DNA from: Clostridia bacterium
GTDB lineage: Bacteria > Bacillota > Clostridia > Oscillospirales > CAG-382
Length of the DNA: 53,471 nt
Assembly (NCBI GenBank): GCA_017447445.1
Contig: JAFSNK010000016.1
Location: forward strand, 1 to 53,471
Reading direction: 5' to 3'
A model generated the notes under the pieces. It saw only the letters and a list, made by a program, of their open reading frames with translations, did no database searches and was not told the origin of the DNA. Shown here in pieces: positions 1 through 8,594 of this stretch. The position numbers were made by a program, and so were the translations under genes. Each line of letters begins with the position of its first letter. Position 1 is the first letter of the stretch.

Positions 1-49
1 CCTCAAGCCTTAATTCTTTGCTGTATTTCTTGTTCTTTCTCCTTGACAT
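1..49 (-). CDS. IS3-family transposase OrfA, N-terminal fragment
   Basis: Sixteen codons are visible, giving MSRRKNKKYSKELRLE, the lysine/arginine-rich start typical of IS150-type OrfA proteins, which carry a helix-turn-helix that binds the element ends. A GGGGG ribosome site lies about seven bases before the ATG. OrfA is normally joined to the DDE transposase OrfB by a programmed -1 frameshift; that part is beyond the window. Identification rests on this short N-terminus together with the adjacent terminus. Confidence 0.65.
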   Translation of the reverse strand, partial: MSRRKNKKYSKELRLE

Positions 50-119
50 AAAATAACCCCCATATTGTAGTCCTTGAATTTTTGTTTTTTCAAGTGTCTA
101 CTCTATGGGGATTATATCA
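1..119 (-). mobile_element. Outer end of an IS3-family (IS150-like) insertion sequence, cut by the window edge
   Basis: Read on the minus strand, the first 119 bases hold an element terminus starting TGATATAATCCCCATAGAG, then an AT-rich leader, a GGGGG ribosome site and an ATG at 49 that opens a basic transposase-like N-terminus. Ends beginning TG, with CCCC and GTAGACA blocks inside, fit the IS150 group of the IS3 family. The rest of the element lies outside the window, so the second inverted repeat and target duplication cannot be seen. The outer boundary near 119 is 29 bases past the stop codon of the neighbouring membrane protein gene. Confidence 0.7.
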
Positions 120-147
120 AAACCTCTCCGGGCGCCGCTTTAATACT

Positions 148-1056
148 TCAGAACAGCGCGGGGAACAGCAGCGCGAAAGCCAGCCCCGCCACGAACGAGG
201 CGATATTCGCCACCGCCGTGTAGCCGATAATATAGCGCTCGTTGTCGTAACCCGCCTGCAGCCGCTTCATATAAACGCAGTAGACCGTCGCTTCAACGGC
301 GATTATCACCGCTTCAAGCACAAGCACGATCAGAAGCGTTCCGGTAAAGCCGGTTTTGCCGATAAGGACGTTCAGCGCGATATTGAACAGTATCTGCGTA
401 ACGGCGTTCACGCCGAGTATGAGCAAAAGCGGCTTTTTGTGCCGGAACCCGAACAGTATAGCCACCGCGATCTCGATTATTACCGTTAGCGCGATCCGCG
501 CGGCGAGTCCTATCGCTTCCGTTTTCAGATCGTATGAGGCGACCGCTTCCAAAACCCCGCCTTTCGTAATATCCGCGCCGGACAGATCCGCGTCGTAATA
601 CGAATGGAAGGTTTGCTTTTCGGTCTTCCCGCTTGTGAAAAACGTGCCCCGCGCGGGGAAGTATATTAGTATTTTGAACCGCTCCGGCGGCATATAGCTC
701 CATACGAATTCTTTCGCTTCGTCTATTCGGAAGCAGCGCTGCAGAAAGTAATATCCGTCCGCGTCCTTATATCCGGTGAACGCCTTGCAGATATCGAAGT
801 GCTCCTTGTTTGCGCCGCCGACGCGATCTTCGTAATATTTTTCGTAATCTTCGCCTTCGAAAGCGCCAAAAGGCCCGCATTCCGGCTGTTCGGACAGCAA
901 AGTCGCCCAGCATTCGCCCTCCGGCAGGTTTTTGAACCGGACCGTAACGGACGGCTTCGGACCCGTATCGGCGGAGGCGGACGCGGGCGCGAACGCCGCG
1001 AGTATAAGTATCAGCGCGAGAACGGCGAATATTCTCTTAAATGCCGCGTTTTTCAT
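148..1056 (-). CDS. Membrane protein of unknown function with signal peptide and C-terminal helices
   Basis: I do not recognise this 302-residue protein. It starts with a signal peptide (MKNAAFKRIFAVLALILIL, then APASASADT), continues with a soluble extracytoplasmic region of about 160 residues containing cysteines (EGECWATL, EQPECGPF), and ends in about four hydrophobic helices. The ATG at 1056 is preferred because AAAGGAG precedes it by six bases; a GTG 15 bases upstream sits inside that ribosome site. A consensus promoter lies upstream. It stands alone between the insertion sequence and a divergent gene. Confidence 0.75.
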   Translation of the reverse strand: MKNAAFKRIFAVLALILILAAFAPASASADTGPKPSVTVRFKNLPEGECWATLLSEQPECGPFGAFEGEDYEKYYEDRVGGANKEHFDICKAFTGYKDADGYYFLQRCFRIDEAKEFVWSYMPPERFKILIYFPARGTFFTSGKTEKQTFHSYYDADLSGADITKGGVLEAVASYDLKTEAIGLAARIALTVIIEIAVAILFGFRHKKPLLLILGVNAVTQILFNIALNVLIGKTGFTGTLLIVLVLEAVIIAVEATVYCVYMKRLQAGYDNERYIIGYTAVANIASFVAGLAFALLFPALF

Positions 1057-1087
1057 TTCGGCTCCTTTCACGGATATCGGTCTTTAT

Positions 1088-1116
1088 ATTATATCACCCC
1101 GGACGCGTTTTGTCAA
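1088..1116 (-). promoter_or_regulatory. Sigma-A promoter of the membrane protein gene
   Basis: On the minus strand TTGACA (1111-1116) and TATAAT (1088-1093) are separated by exactly 17 bases, a perfect consensus. The leader to the ATG at 1056 is about 25 bases. It is divergent from the promoter at 1132-1160. Confidence 0.8.
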
Positions 1117-1131
1117 ATCCGGCAAAGGTCC

Positions 1132-1160
1132 TTGCATTTTGCAAAGAAATGAGCTATAAT
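1132..1160 (+). promoter_or_regulatory. Sigma-A promoter of the lipocalin-like gene
   Basis: TTGCAT (1132-1137) and TATAAT (1155-1160) have a 17-base spacer, about 32 bases before the ATG at 1192. The -35 boxes of the two divergent promoters are 16 bases apart, so a regulator binding here could affect both. Confidence 0.7.
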
Positions 1161-1191
1161 ATCATCAATAAAACGAAAGGCGGTAAACAAT

Positions 1192-2100
1192 ATGGTACTT
1201 GACGAACAGGATCTTCGAAACGGTATGAAGTTTATAGTCGGCAAATGGCAGGTCGATTACGTGGTGAACGCGTTTTCAAACGATCTCGCGCATATCCCGG
1301 CGGCGGAATTCAAAAGCGAGGACGGCAACGATTTTTCGTCCGTGACCTTCGAATTTTTCGAGGATCACACCGTTATTATGCGCGAGGCGTCTTCCGGCAA
1401 GGAGGAGCGCGGCACGTGGGAACAGACCGGCTGGTCGGATTATCACTATACCCTTAACGGCTTCCTCAACGTCCCGGAGGGACCGTTCCGCGAAAACGCC
1501 GAAAAGCTTTCGGTCATCGAGGGCGCGCTGGTGTTCTCCGTCGGCTTCCTCGCCATAGGGATGAAGAAGATCGAGGAGGGAACGATAACCGAAGAACCCG
1601 ATATCGGCGATATCGTACCCACCGCCGAGGAAGCGGCGAGAATGGATATAGTCGGCAATTACGCGCCGGTCAAAACAATGGCGTTCGTCGGCGACGGCAT
1701 CGGATTATACACCCGCGCGGAGGTCGAAGCGGAATGCGCGCGCAAGCTCGCCGCGGGCGAAACGGACGAAGACGAAGTCCGCTCGCAGCTCCGGGCGTTC
1801 GATGTAAAGGTGGAGATAACCGAAGACCATCTTATAAAACAGTGGATGAAGCTGCCCGAGGGCGTGACCGAGGAAATGGTAAAAGAGGCGATCGAAGCGG
1901 GTGAGATAAAGGATTACCGCGACGGCTTCTTCTGCAGCGGCGAAAACGAATGGAAGTTCGTAAAGGGCGCGTTCTATTACAATACCGGCGAACACCGCGA
2001 AACGTTCGGCGAAGAACAGTCCTCCTGGGACGAGCTCAAGTTCGACGAAGATGGCTTGCTTGACTTCGGTTCGGGTATGATGAAGCTCGGAAAAGTCTGA
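1192..2100 (+). CDS. Lipocalin-like hypothetical protein
   Basis: A 302-residue cytoplasmic protein without signal peptide or membrane segment. The first 120 residues (GKWQVDYVV, TFEFFEDHTVIM, GTWEQTGWSDYHYTLNG) resemble the beta-strand pattern of small lipocalin-like domains in Clostridia, with a GxW near the start. The same pattern recurs weakly near residues 160-300 (VGNYAPVKTMAF, NEWKFVKGAFYYNTGEH), so two beta domains are likely, joined by a helical region rich in Glu. AAAGGCGG precedes the ATG. Ligand and role are unknown; the fold is an inference from pattern only. Confidence 0.7.
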   Translation: MVLDEQDLRNGMKFIVGKWQVDYVVNAFSNDLAHIPAAEFKSEDGNDFSSVTFEFFEDHTVIMREASSGKEERGTWEQTGWSDYHYTLNGFLNVPEGPFRENAEKLSVIEGALVFSVGFLAIGMKKIEEGTITEEPDIGDIVPTAEEAARMDIVGNYAPVKTMAFVGDGIGLYTRAEVEAECARKLAAGETDEDEVRSQLRAFDVKVEITEDHLIKQWMKLPEGVTEEMVKEAIEAGEIKDYRDGFFCSGENEWKFVKGAFYYNTGEHRETFGEEQSSWDELKFDEDGLLDFGSGMMKLGKV

Positions 2101-2123
2101 ATCAGGTTTACATAATGTATATT

Positions 2124-2166
2124 CCGCCGGAAGCGTGCCGAAGCCGCGTCCGGCGGTATTTTTTTC
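2124..2166 (+). terminator. Intrinsic terminator
   Basis: CCGCCGGA (2124-2131) pairs with TCCGGCGG (2149-2156), followed by TATTTTTTT. It separates the lipocalin-like gene from the rnf operon. Confidence 0.75.
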
Positions 2167-2201
2167 ATAAGCATTTTTGTCGCAAAAAGGCGCTTTTGTT
2201 A

Positions 2202-2230
2202 TTGATTTTCACAATAATTTGTGGTACTAT
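2202..2230 (+). promoter_or_regulatory. Promoter of the rnf operon
   Basis: TTGATT (2202-2207) and TACTAT (2225-2230) are 17 bases apart, about 60 bases before the rnfC ATG. A second possible -10 (TATACT, 2239-2244) lies just downstream. Confidence 0.6.
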
Positions 2231-2290
2231 AAGCGTGGTATACTATATACTTATAAAAATAAAGTTTATTTAATCGTTGGAGGGCAGTTT

Positions 2291-3622
2291 ATGTTTGCAA
2301 AAACCTTCCGCGGCGGCGTCCACCCGAAGGGCGGAAAATCGCTTTCGCGCGACGCCGCCATTAAAGAATACCTTCCCGAAGGCGAGCTGGTCTTTCTTAT
2401 GAACCAGCACATCGGGGCGCCCGCCGCGCCCTGCGTCGCCGTGGGGGACAGGGTGCTTGTCGGGCAGAAGCTCGCGGAGCCGGGCGGTTTCGTCTCCGCC
2501 GCGATCATATCGTCGGTCTCCGGCACGGTAAAGGCGGTCGCCCCGCACGAATGCCAGAACGGCGATTTCGCGATGTCCGTCACCGTTGAAAACGACGGGC
2601 TGTACGAGCCGTGCGAGGGCTACGGGCGGGAGCGCGACTACCGCGAAATGAAGCCGGAGGAGATAATTGCCGCCGTTAAGGACGCGGGCATTGTCGGAAT
2701 GGGCGGCGCGGGGTTCCCCACGCACGTAAAACTTTCCGTTAAGCCCGGCACGGTGATCGATCACGTCATCTGCAACGGCGCGGAGTGCGAACCCTACATA
2801 ACCTGCGACTACCGCCTTATGCTCGAACGCCCCGAAAAGGCGGTGCTCGGGATGAAGATACTGCTTTCGCTGTTCCCCGGCGCAAAGGGCGTGTTCGGCA
2901 TCGAGAACAACAAGCCGCTGGGAATAAAAGCCGTCGTATCGGCGTGCGCGGGAGAGGCGGATATATCCGTCGTCCCGTTAAAGAAAAAATACCCCCAGGG
3001 CGGCGAGCGTATGCTTATAAGCGCGGTCACCGGGCGAAAGATAAATTCGAAAATGCTCCCGGCGGACGCGGGCTGCGTGGTGGTGAATTTCGCCACGCTT
3101 ATCGCCGTAGCCGACGCGGTCGCCTTCGGCAAACCGCTTACGAAACGCGTGGTCACGGTCACGGGGGACGCGGTCAACACCCCGTCGAACATCGAAGTGC
3201 CCATCGGCACCAACGTTCAGGAGCTTGTAAAGTTCGCGGGGGGATTCAAAGAGGACCCGCGCAAGATAGTCTTCGGCGGCCCGATGATGGGCGCGGCGGT
3301 CTATCAGCTCGATCTTCCGGTCAACAAAACCACCTCCTGCGTGCTCGCATATATACACGACGAAGCGGATATCGAACCGCAGGACTGCATCCGGTGCGGC
3401 AAATGCCTTAACACCTGCCCGGAACGGCTTATGCCGATAAAGTTAAAAAACGCCGCCGACGTCGGCGACTACGAAACCTTTGAAAAACTGCACGGGCTGG
3501 AATGCATCGGCTGCGGCTGCTGCACCTACGTCTGCCCGGCGAAGCGGCGGCTTTCGCAATCCATCACGATGGCGAAAAACCACGTTATCGCCGAAAAGAA
3601 GAAAGCGGCGGTGAAAAAATGA
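2291..3622 (+). CDS. rnfC: Rnf complex subunit C (NADH-binding, two 4Fe-4S clusters)
   Basis: RnfC is the peripheral subunit of the ferredoxin:NAD+ oxidoreductase, where NADH/NAD+ meets an FMN. The N-terminus (FRGGVHPKGGK) matches the conserved RnfC start, and glycine-rich Rossmann/SLBB regions follow (GMGGAGFPTHVKL; CNGAECEPYITCDYRL). Near the C-terminus two ferredoxin motifs are visible, CIRCGKCLNTCP and CIGCGCCTYVCP. The ATG at 2291 has GGAGGGCAG eight bases upstream and gives 443 residues, a normal length; earlier in-frame starts would add a non-conserved extension. The stop overlaps rnfD by four bases (ATGA), so the two are translationally coupled. Confidence 0.95.
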   Translation: MFAKTFRGGVHPKGGKSLSRDAAIKEYLPEGELVFLMNQHIGAPAAPCVAVGDRVLVGQKLAEPGGFVSAAIISSVSGTVKAVAPHECQNGDFAMSVTVENDGLYEPCEGYGRERDYREMKPEEIIAAVKDAGIVGMGGAGFPTHVKLSVKPGTVIDHVICNGAECEPYITCDYRLMLERPEKAVLGMKILLSLFPGAKGVFGIENNKPLGIKAVVSACAGEADISVVPLKKKYPQGGERMLISAVTGRKINSKMLPADAGCVVVNFATLIAVADAVAFGKPLTKRVVTVTGDAVNTPSNIEVPIGTNVQELVKFAGGFKEDPRKIVFGGPMMGAAVYQLDLPVNKTTSCVLAYIHDEADIEPQDCIRCGKCLNTCPERLMPIKLKNAADVGDYETFEKLHGLECIGCGCCTYVCPAKRRLSQSITMAKNHVIAEKKKAAVKK

Positions 3623-4566
3623 GAACGCTGAACGTATCGATATCCCCGCATACACGCACGCATGAATCGACCACCTCGATAATGCTCGACGTTATAATTG
3701 CGCTTATGCCCGCGCTGGGCGTCGGCGTCTACGTCTTCGGCTGGCGCGCGCTGTTCGTCGCGGCGGTCTGCACCGCGACCTGCGTGTTCACCGAATGGCT
3801 CTACGAAAAATTAATGAAGCTCCCGATCACCATCGGCGACCTTTCCGCCGTCGTCACCGGGCTCATACTCGCCATAAACCTCTATTCCACCACGCCGTGG
3901 TGGGTGGCGGTCATCGGCAGCGTGTTCGCCATACTCGTCGTCAAAATGCTGTTCGGCGGCATCGGGCAGAACTTCATGAACCCGGCGCTCGCCGCAAGGT
4001 GCTTCCTCGTGCTCTCCTTCTCGCGCATAATGACGCAGTATCCGGTGATCGACGGAGTTTCCTCCGCCACGCCGCTTATGCTCGCCGGGACGGGTGAAAA
4101 GGTAAATATACTCGACCTTATCATCGGCACGCATTCCGGCACCATCGGCGAAACCTCGGTCATCGCAATACTCATCGGCGCGCTCTATCTCTTCATACGC
4201 AAGGTCATCAGCCCGCGCGCTCCGTTAACGGTTATCGGCTCCACGGTCGCGTTCGTCGCGCTGTTCACGCTCATAAAGGGCGATCCGTTAAGCTGGAACT
4301 ACCTCGCGGCGCACGCCCTCGGCGGCGGCCTGCTCGTCGGCGCCGTGTTTATGGCTTCCGACTACGCCACCACCCCCGTTACCTTCTGGGGGCAGATAAT
4401 CTTCGGGATAACGGTGGGGCTTATAACCGCGCTCATCCGCTGCTTCAGCAGCGCTTCCGAAGGGCTTTCCTTCGCGATAATCATTTCCAACCTGCTCACG
4501 CCGATAATCGAAAAGCTCACGTATCCGCGTCCTTTCGGTGTCAGAAAGGAGAAGAAAGCGAAATGA
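3619..4566 (+). CDS. rnfD: Rnf complex subunit D (membrane flavoprotein)
   Basis: A 315-residue, multi-spanning membrane subunit beginning MRTLNVSISPHTRTHEST, the typical RnfD start. The covalent FMN site of this family (S-G-A-T) appears as SSATPL, with the predicted acceptor at Thr151. The ATG overlaps the rnfC stop and the TGA overlaps the rnfG start, so coupling is tight on both sides. RnfD passes electrons across the membrane together with RnfG. The ApbE transferase encoded five genes downstream would attach the FMN. Confidence 0.95.
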   Translation: MRTLNVSISPHTRTHESTTSIMLDVIIALMPALGVGVYVFGWRALFVAAVCTATCVFTEWLYEKLMKLPITIGDLSAVVTGLILAINLYSTTPWWVAVIGSVFAILVVKMLFGGIGQNFMNPALAARCFLVLSFSRIMTQYPVIDGVSSATPLMLAGTGEKVNILDLIIGTHSGTIGETSVIAILIGALYLFIRKVISPRAPLTVIGSTVAFVALFTLIKGDPLSWNYLAAHALGGGLLVGAVFMASDYATTPVTFWGQIIFGITVGLITALIRCFSSASEGLSFAIIISNLLTPIIEKLTYPRPFGVRKEKKAK

Positions 4567-5165
4567 AAGAATCGATAATCAAAGATACTCTGTCGCTCGT
4601 CGCGATAACGCTCGTCGCGGCGCTCTGCCTCGCTCTAGTCTACCAGATAACCAAGGATAAGATCGCCGAAGCGCAGGCGGAGGAACGTATGGCGTCCTTC
4701 CGCGAGGTGTTCTCCGAAGCAAAGGATTTCGTACCGGCGGACGAAAAAACCGTTTCCGACTGGAACGAAAAGCATCCCGGCCCGGAGGTGCTTCAATGCT
4801 ACTCGGCGCTCGACGGCGATAAAAATCAGATCGGAGTCGTCGTTTCCGCCGTTTCGCACAACGGCTACGGCGGCGACGTGGTGCTTTCCGTCGGCGTCGA
4901 TAACGCCGGCGCGATAACCGGGGTAAAGGTCACTTCGATGAGCGAAACGTCCGGCCTCGGCGCGAACTGCACCAAGCCGGAATGGGCGGCGCAGTTCAAG
5001 GGCAAGACCGCCGAAACGCTCGGCTACGTAAAGAACGGCAACCCCGGCGACGCCGAAATAGACGCTATCGCCAGCGCTACCGTAACGACAAAAGCCGTGC
5101 TGGAGGCGGTGAACAACGGCGCCGCGTTCGCGCGGAAACTTATCACGGGAGGTGAGGGCAAATGA
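4563..5165 (+). CDS. rnfG: Rnf complex subunit G (covalent FMN protein)
   Basis: A 200-residue protein with one N-terminal membrane anchor (about residues 9-31) and an extracytoplasmic FMN-binding domain. The landmark motifs SETSGLGANC and DAIASATVTT are present; Thr173 in SATVT is the predicted covalent FMN acceptor. It overlaps rnfD upstream and rnfE downstream by four bases each. It works with RnfD in electron transfer coupled to ion translocation. Confidence 0.95.
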   Translation: MKESIIKDTLSLVAITLVAALCLALVYQITKDKIAEAQAEERMASFREVFSEAKDFVPADEKTVSDWNEKHPGPEVLQCYSALDGDKNQIGVVVSAVSHNGYGGDVVLSVGVDNAGAITGVKVTSMSETSGLGANCTKPEWAAQFKGKTAETLGYVKNGNPGDAEIDAIASATVTTKAVLEAVNNGAAFARKLITGGEGK

Positions 5166-5851
5166 AAAAGATACCCGAACGGCTTTATAACGGCATCATA
5201 AAAGAAAACCCCACCTTCGTGCTTATGCTCGGTATGTGCCCGACTCTGGCTGTCACCACCTCGGCTATCAACGGGCTCGGCATGGGGCTTTCCACCTGCG
5301 CGGTGCTTATGATGTCCAACCTTATGATATCCCTGCTGCGTAAATTCATCCCCGACAGGGTGCGTATGCCCGCCTTCATAGTGGTCGTCGCGTCGTTCGT
5401 CACCATAGTGGACCTGCTTATGCAGGCGTACGTACGCTCGCTCTACGGCGCGCTGGGGCTTTATATCCCGCTGATCGTCGTCAACTGCATAATCCTCGGC
5501 AGGGCGGAGGCGTACGCTTCCAAAAACCCGCCGGTCGCCTCGTTCTTCGACGGGCTCGGTATGGGCGTCGGCTTCACGCTGGCGTTAACGCTTATCGGCG
5601 CCTTCCGCGAGCTGCTGGGCAGCGGAAGCATATTCGGATTCAACATAATGCCCAACGGCTTCGAACCGGTTTCGATAATGATAATGGCTCCCGGCGCGTT
5701 CCTCGTGCTCGCCTGCCTCACCGCTTTGCAGAACAAATTAAAAGCGCCGAGCGCCACGAACAGGGAACCTTCCAAATTCTGCGCGGGCAACTGTGCGAAC
5801 TGCACGGACGCCTCCTGTCATATCGGAAAAAAGGAGGATAACGACAAATGA
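5162..5851 (+). CDS. rnfE: Rnf complex subunit E, with a cysteine-rich C-terminal tail
   Basis: A 229-residue integral membrane subunit of the RnfA/RnfE family (ENPTFVLMLGMCPTLAVT; IPLIVVNCIILGRAEAYA; DGLGMGVGFTLAL). RnfA and RnfE together are thought to hold an intramembrane iron-sulfur centre at their conserved cysteines. The last 25 residues are unusual: a hydrophilic tail with four cysteines (KFCAGNCANCTDASCHIG) after the last helix, which could bind a metal or cluster. Coupled to rnfG and rnfA by ATGA-type overlaps. Confidence 0.93.
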   Translation: MKKIPERLYNGIIKENPTFVLMLGMCPTLAVTTSAINGLGMGLSTCAVLMMSNLMISLLRKFIPDRVRMPAFIVVVASFVTIVDLLMQAYVRSLYGALGLYIPLIVVNCIILGRAEAYASKNPPVASFFDGLGMGVGFTLALTLIGAFRELLGSGSIFGFNIMPNGFEPVSIMIMAPGAFLVLACLTALQNKLKAPSATNREPSKFCAGNCANCTDASCHIGKKEDNDK

Positions 5852-6435
5852 GCATCATAGCCGCCTTCTTCCTCGGCATACTCAACTACGCGCTTATAGA
5901 TAACGTGGTACTCAGCCGCTTCCTGGGGCTCTGCCCGTTCCTCGGCGTCTCGCGGAAGACCTCCACGGCCGCCGGTATGGGCGCCGCCGTCGTCGCGGTG
6001 ATAACGCTTTCCTCCGCGATAACCTACGCGATCAATCAGCTTTTGTTGAAAACGCTGGATATGGAGTATATGCGCACGATAGTGTTCATACTCATCATAG
6101 CCGCGCTGGTGCAGAGCGTGGAGATAATCCTTAAAAAGAAGATCCCTTCGCTTTACAACGCGCTCGGCGTTTATCTGCCGCTCATCACCACCAACTGCGC
6201 CGTGCTCGGCGTCGCCATCGACAGCGCGCAGAAGGGCTTCGGCTTCTGGCAGACAATGCTTTTCTCGGTCGGTACCGCCGTCGGGTTCCTCGTCGCCATA
6301 GTTATAATGGCGGGCATCCGCGAGCGTATCGAGCATAACAAGATCCCGGAATCGTTCAAGGGGATGCCCATAGTGCTGCTCACCGCGGCGCTTATGGCGA
6401 TCGCCTTCTTCGGCTTCAAGGGCGTTTCGTTCTGA
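5848..6435 (+). CDS. rnfA: Rnf complex subunit A
   Basis: A 195-residue integral membrane subunit with about six helices. Diagnostic stretches are NVVLSRFLGLCPFLGVS and LPLITTNCAVLGVAI; the two cysteines match those of the RnfA/E pair. The start overlaps the rnfE stop. The gap to rnfB is 13 bases and carries an AAAGGGGGAG ribosome site for it. Confidence 0.95.
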   Translation: MSIIAAFFLGILNYALIDNVVLSRFLGLCPFLGVSRKTSTAAGMGAAVVAVITLSSAITYAINQLLLKTLDMEYMRTIVFILIIAALVQSVEIILKKKIPSLYNALGVYLPLITTNCAVLGVAIDSAQKGFGFWQTMLFSVGTAVGFLVAIVIMAGIRERIEHNKIPESFKGMPIVLLTAALMAIAFFGFKGVSF

Positions 6436-6448
6436 AAGGGGGAGCGTT

Positions 6449-7237
6449 ATGTTAGTACCGGTCCTTATCGCCTGCGGCGTAATAATCGTAATAAGTATAA
6501 TAATCGGCGTTACTCTGGGCTTCCTTTCCGAAAAGTTCAAAGTCCGTACCGACGAAAGGGAAGCGAAGGTCCGCGAATGTCTTGCCGGCTCCAACTGCGG
6601 CGCCTGCGGCTACGCCGGGTGCGACGCCTATGCGAAAGCCATAGTTTTCGATAACGCCGATCCCGGTCTTTGCGGCGCTTCCGACCACGCCCGTATCGGC
6701 GAGATAATGGGCGTTTCGGTAGACGCGGGCACAAAAAAGATCGCCTACGTCCGCTGTTCCGGCAACTGCAACAAGACCATCGCGAACTATAATTTCGATG
6801 ATACTCAGGATTGCCGAGTAGCGTTCCTCGCCCCGGGGCACGGCTCCAAAAAATGCCCCTACGGCTGCTGCGGCTACGGCACCTGCGCCTCCGTCTGCCC
6901 CTATGACGCCATCCGCGTCGTCGACGGGCTCGCCGTCGTGGACGGCGAAAAATGCCGGGCTTGCGGCAAATGCGTCGCCGTCTGCCCGAACCATCTTATC
7001 GAGATAATCCCCTACGACGCAAAGTACGTCGTCCGCTGCTCCTCGCACAACAAGGGCAAATCGGTCCGCAGCGCCTGCTCGGATGGGTGTATCGGCTGCG
7101 GTCTGTGTATGAAGGTGTGCGAGACCGGCGCGATCCGCGTCGTAAACAACCTTGCGCTTATCGACCAGGAAAAATGTATCGGCTGCGGCAAATGCGCCGA
7201 AAAATGCCCTTCTAAGATAATCATAAAACGTATTTAA
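6449..7237 (+). CDS. rnfB: Rnf complex subunit B (polyferredoxin, accepts electrons from ferredoxin)
   Basis: A 262-residue protein with an N-terminal membrane anchor (about residues 2-28), then the special Cys motif CLAGSNCGACGYAGC and a distal DPGLC, then four ferredoxin-type motifs: CCGYGTCASVCP, CRACGKCVAVCP, CIGCGLCMKVCE and CIGCGKCAEKCP. RnfB is the entry point for electrons from reduced ferredoxin. It closes the C-D-G-E-A-B order usual in Clostridia. The apbE gene starts 11 bases after its stop. Confidence 0.95.
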   Translation: MLVPVLIACGVIIVISIIIGVTLGFLSEKFKVRTDEREAKVRECLAGSNCGACGYAGCDAYAKAIVFDNADPGLCGASDHARIGEIMGVSVDAGTKKIAYVRCSGNCNKTIANYNFDDTQDCRVAFLAPGHGSKKCPYGCCGYGTCASVCPYDAIRVVDGLAVVDGEKCRACGKCVAVCPNHLIEIIPYDAKYVVRCSSHNKGKSVRSACSDGCIGCGLCMKVCETGAIRVVNNLALIDQEKCIGCGKCAEKCPSKIIIKRI

Positions 7238-7248
7238 GGGTGCCCCTT

Positions 7249-8247
7249 ATGAAAAAACTCGTCTCGCTGCTTCTCTGCATTTCCTTCTGCTCGCTCTGCC
7301 TGTGCGCCTGCTCCGGCTCCGGCGAAAAAGCAAGGTACAACGTCGTTTATACCGACGTTTTCGACACCGTGACAGAGTTCACCGCCTACTGTTATTCCGA
7401 AGAGGAGTTCAACAAAGCCGCGGAAGCGATGCACGCGGAGCTGCTCCGTCTGCATAAGCTGTTCGATATCTATAATTCCTACGACGGCGTGAAAAACGTC
7501 CGTACGCTCTGCGAAAACCCCGGTACCGGACTTCGGGGCGTGCCGGAGCTCTGCGCTCTCGTCGAGCTCGGAAAGGAATATTATTCGCTTTCCGGAGGAA
7601 AACTGAATATCGCGCTCGGGGCGGTGCTTCGCATATGGCACGAATACCGCGAGAAGGGTACGGGCGTGCCGTCCGCGGCGGAGCTTCGCAAAGCGTCAGA
7701 GCACACCGATATTTCAAAAGTCAGCGCCTCGCCCGAAGGGATCGTCGCCGTTTCCGATCCGGAATTAAAGCTCGATCTCGGCGCGGTCGCCAAAGGGTAC
7801 GCCTCCGGGCTCGCCGCGAAGGTAATAAAGGATATGGGCGTTACCGATTTCGCGCTGAATATCGGCGGCAACGTCGTTACCTCCGGCGAAAAGCCGAACG
7901 GCAAATGGGTGATCGGCGTTCAGGACCCCGACGAAGGCATTTACGCCAAGGTCCGCGTCTCCGGCGAAAGCGTGGTGACCAGCGGTGATTACCAGCGGTA
8001 CTACGAATACGAAGGCGTGAGATATCACCATATAATCGACCCGGAGACTCTGTTCCCCGCGGACCGCTACCGTTCGGTAACCGTTATCTGCGGCGACCCG
8101 GCGCAGGCGGACGCGCTTTCCACGGCGCTGTTCTTAATGCCTTTGGAAGAGGGCAAGGCGCTTGCGAAGAGCCGCGGCGCGGAGGCGCTTTGGATACTGC
8201 CGGATAAATCGTCCGTCCGAACCGACGGATTCGAAAAATATGAGTAA
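7249..8247 (+). CDS. apbE: FAD:protein FMN transferase, lipoprotein
   Basis: ApbE moves FMN from FAD onto Thr residues of flavoproteins outside the membrane; here RnfD Thr151 and RnfG Thr173 are the expected targets. The 332-residue protein starts with a lipoprotein signal ending LCLCAC, and has family motifs KLDLGAVAKGYAS, FALNIGGNV and, near the end, QADALSTALFLM, part of the magnesium site. The ATG at 7249 follows AAGGG by eight bases; the in-frame GTG at 7240 has no site of its own. It overlaps the next gene by eight bases, so it belongs to the rnf transcription unit. Confidence 0.93.
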   Translation: MKKLVSLLLCISFCSLCLCACSGSGEKARYNVVYTDVFDTVTEFTAYCYSEEEFNKAAEAMHAELLRLHKLFDIYNSYDGVKNVRTLCENPGTGLRGVPELCALVELGKEYYSLSGGKLNIALGAVLRIWHEYREKGTGVPSAAELRKASEHTDISKVSASPEGIVAVSDPELKLDLGAVAKGYASGLAAKVIKDMGVTDFALNIGGNVVTSGEKPNGKWVIGVQDPDEGIYAKVRVSGESVVTSGDYQRYYEYEGVRYHHIIDPETLFPADRYRSVTVICGDPAQADALSTALFLMPLEEGKALAKSRGAEALWILPDKSSVRTDGFEKYE

Positions 8248-8590
8248 GCAGGCAAAAAGGGATATCGCGCTCGTGCTGGCGCTGCTCGCGCTGTGCGCGG
8301 CGGCGTATTTCGCCGTTTCTTCGTCCCGCACGGAGGGGAATATCTGCGAAATAACCGTTTCGGGCGAGGTTTTCGGCAGATTTCCGCTTGCGCGGGAAAA
8401 AGCCGTGGACGTTAACGGGCTTTGCACCGTGGTGATAAAAGACGGCGCCGTTTACGTCGCTTCTTCCACCTGCCCGAACAAGACCTGCGTTTCGCACCGC
8501 GCGATAAGCAGGGGCGGGGAAGCGATAATCTGCATCCCTAACGCGGTCGTCGTGCGCGTGCTCGGCGGCGAAGCCGATTTCGTGGTGTAG
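8240..8590 (+). CDS. NusG domain II-containing small membrane protein
   Basis: A 116-residue protein with an N-terminal membrane segment (ALVLALLALCAAAYFAV) and a beta-rich extracytoplasmic domain carrying CPNKTCVSHRAIS, the conserved two-cysteine motif of the NusG domain II family. These proteins commonly sit between apbE and a Gx transporter next to rnf genes in Clostridia; their role is not settled. The ATG lies inside the end of apbE with an eight-base overlap, and the gene is followed four bases later by the transporter. Confidence 0.82.
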   Translation: MSKQAKRDIALVLALLALCAAAYFAVSSSRTEGNICEITVSGEVFGRFPLAREKAVDVNGLCTVVIKDGAVYVASSTCPNKTCVSHRAISRGGEAIICIPNAVVVRVLGGEADFVV

Positions 8591-8594
8591 CGCC

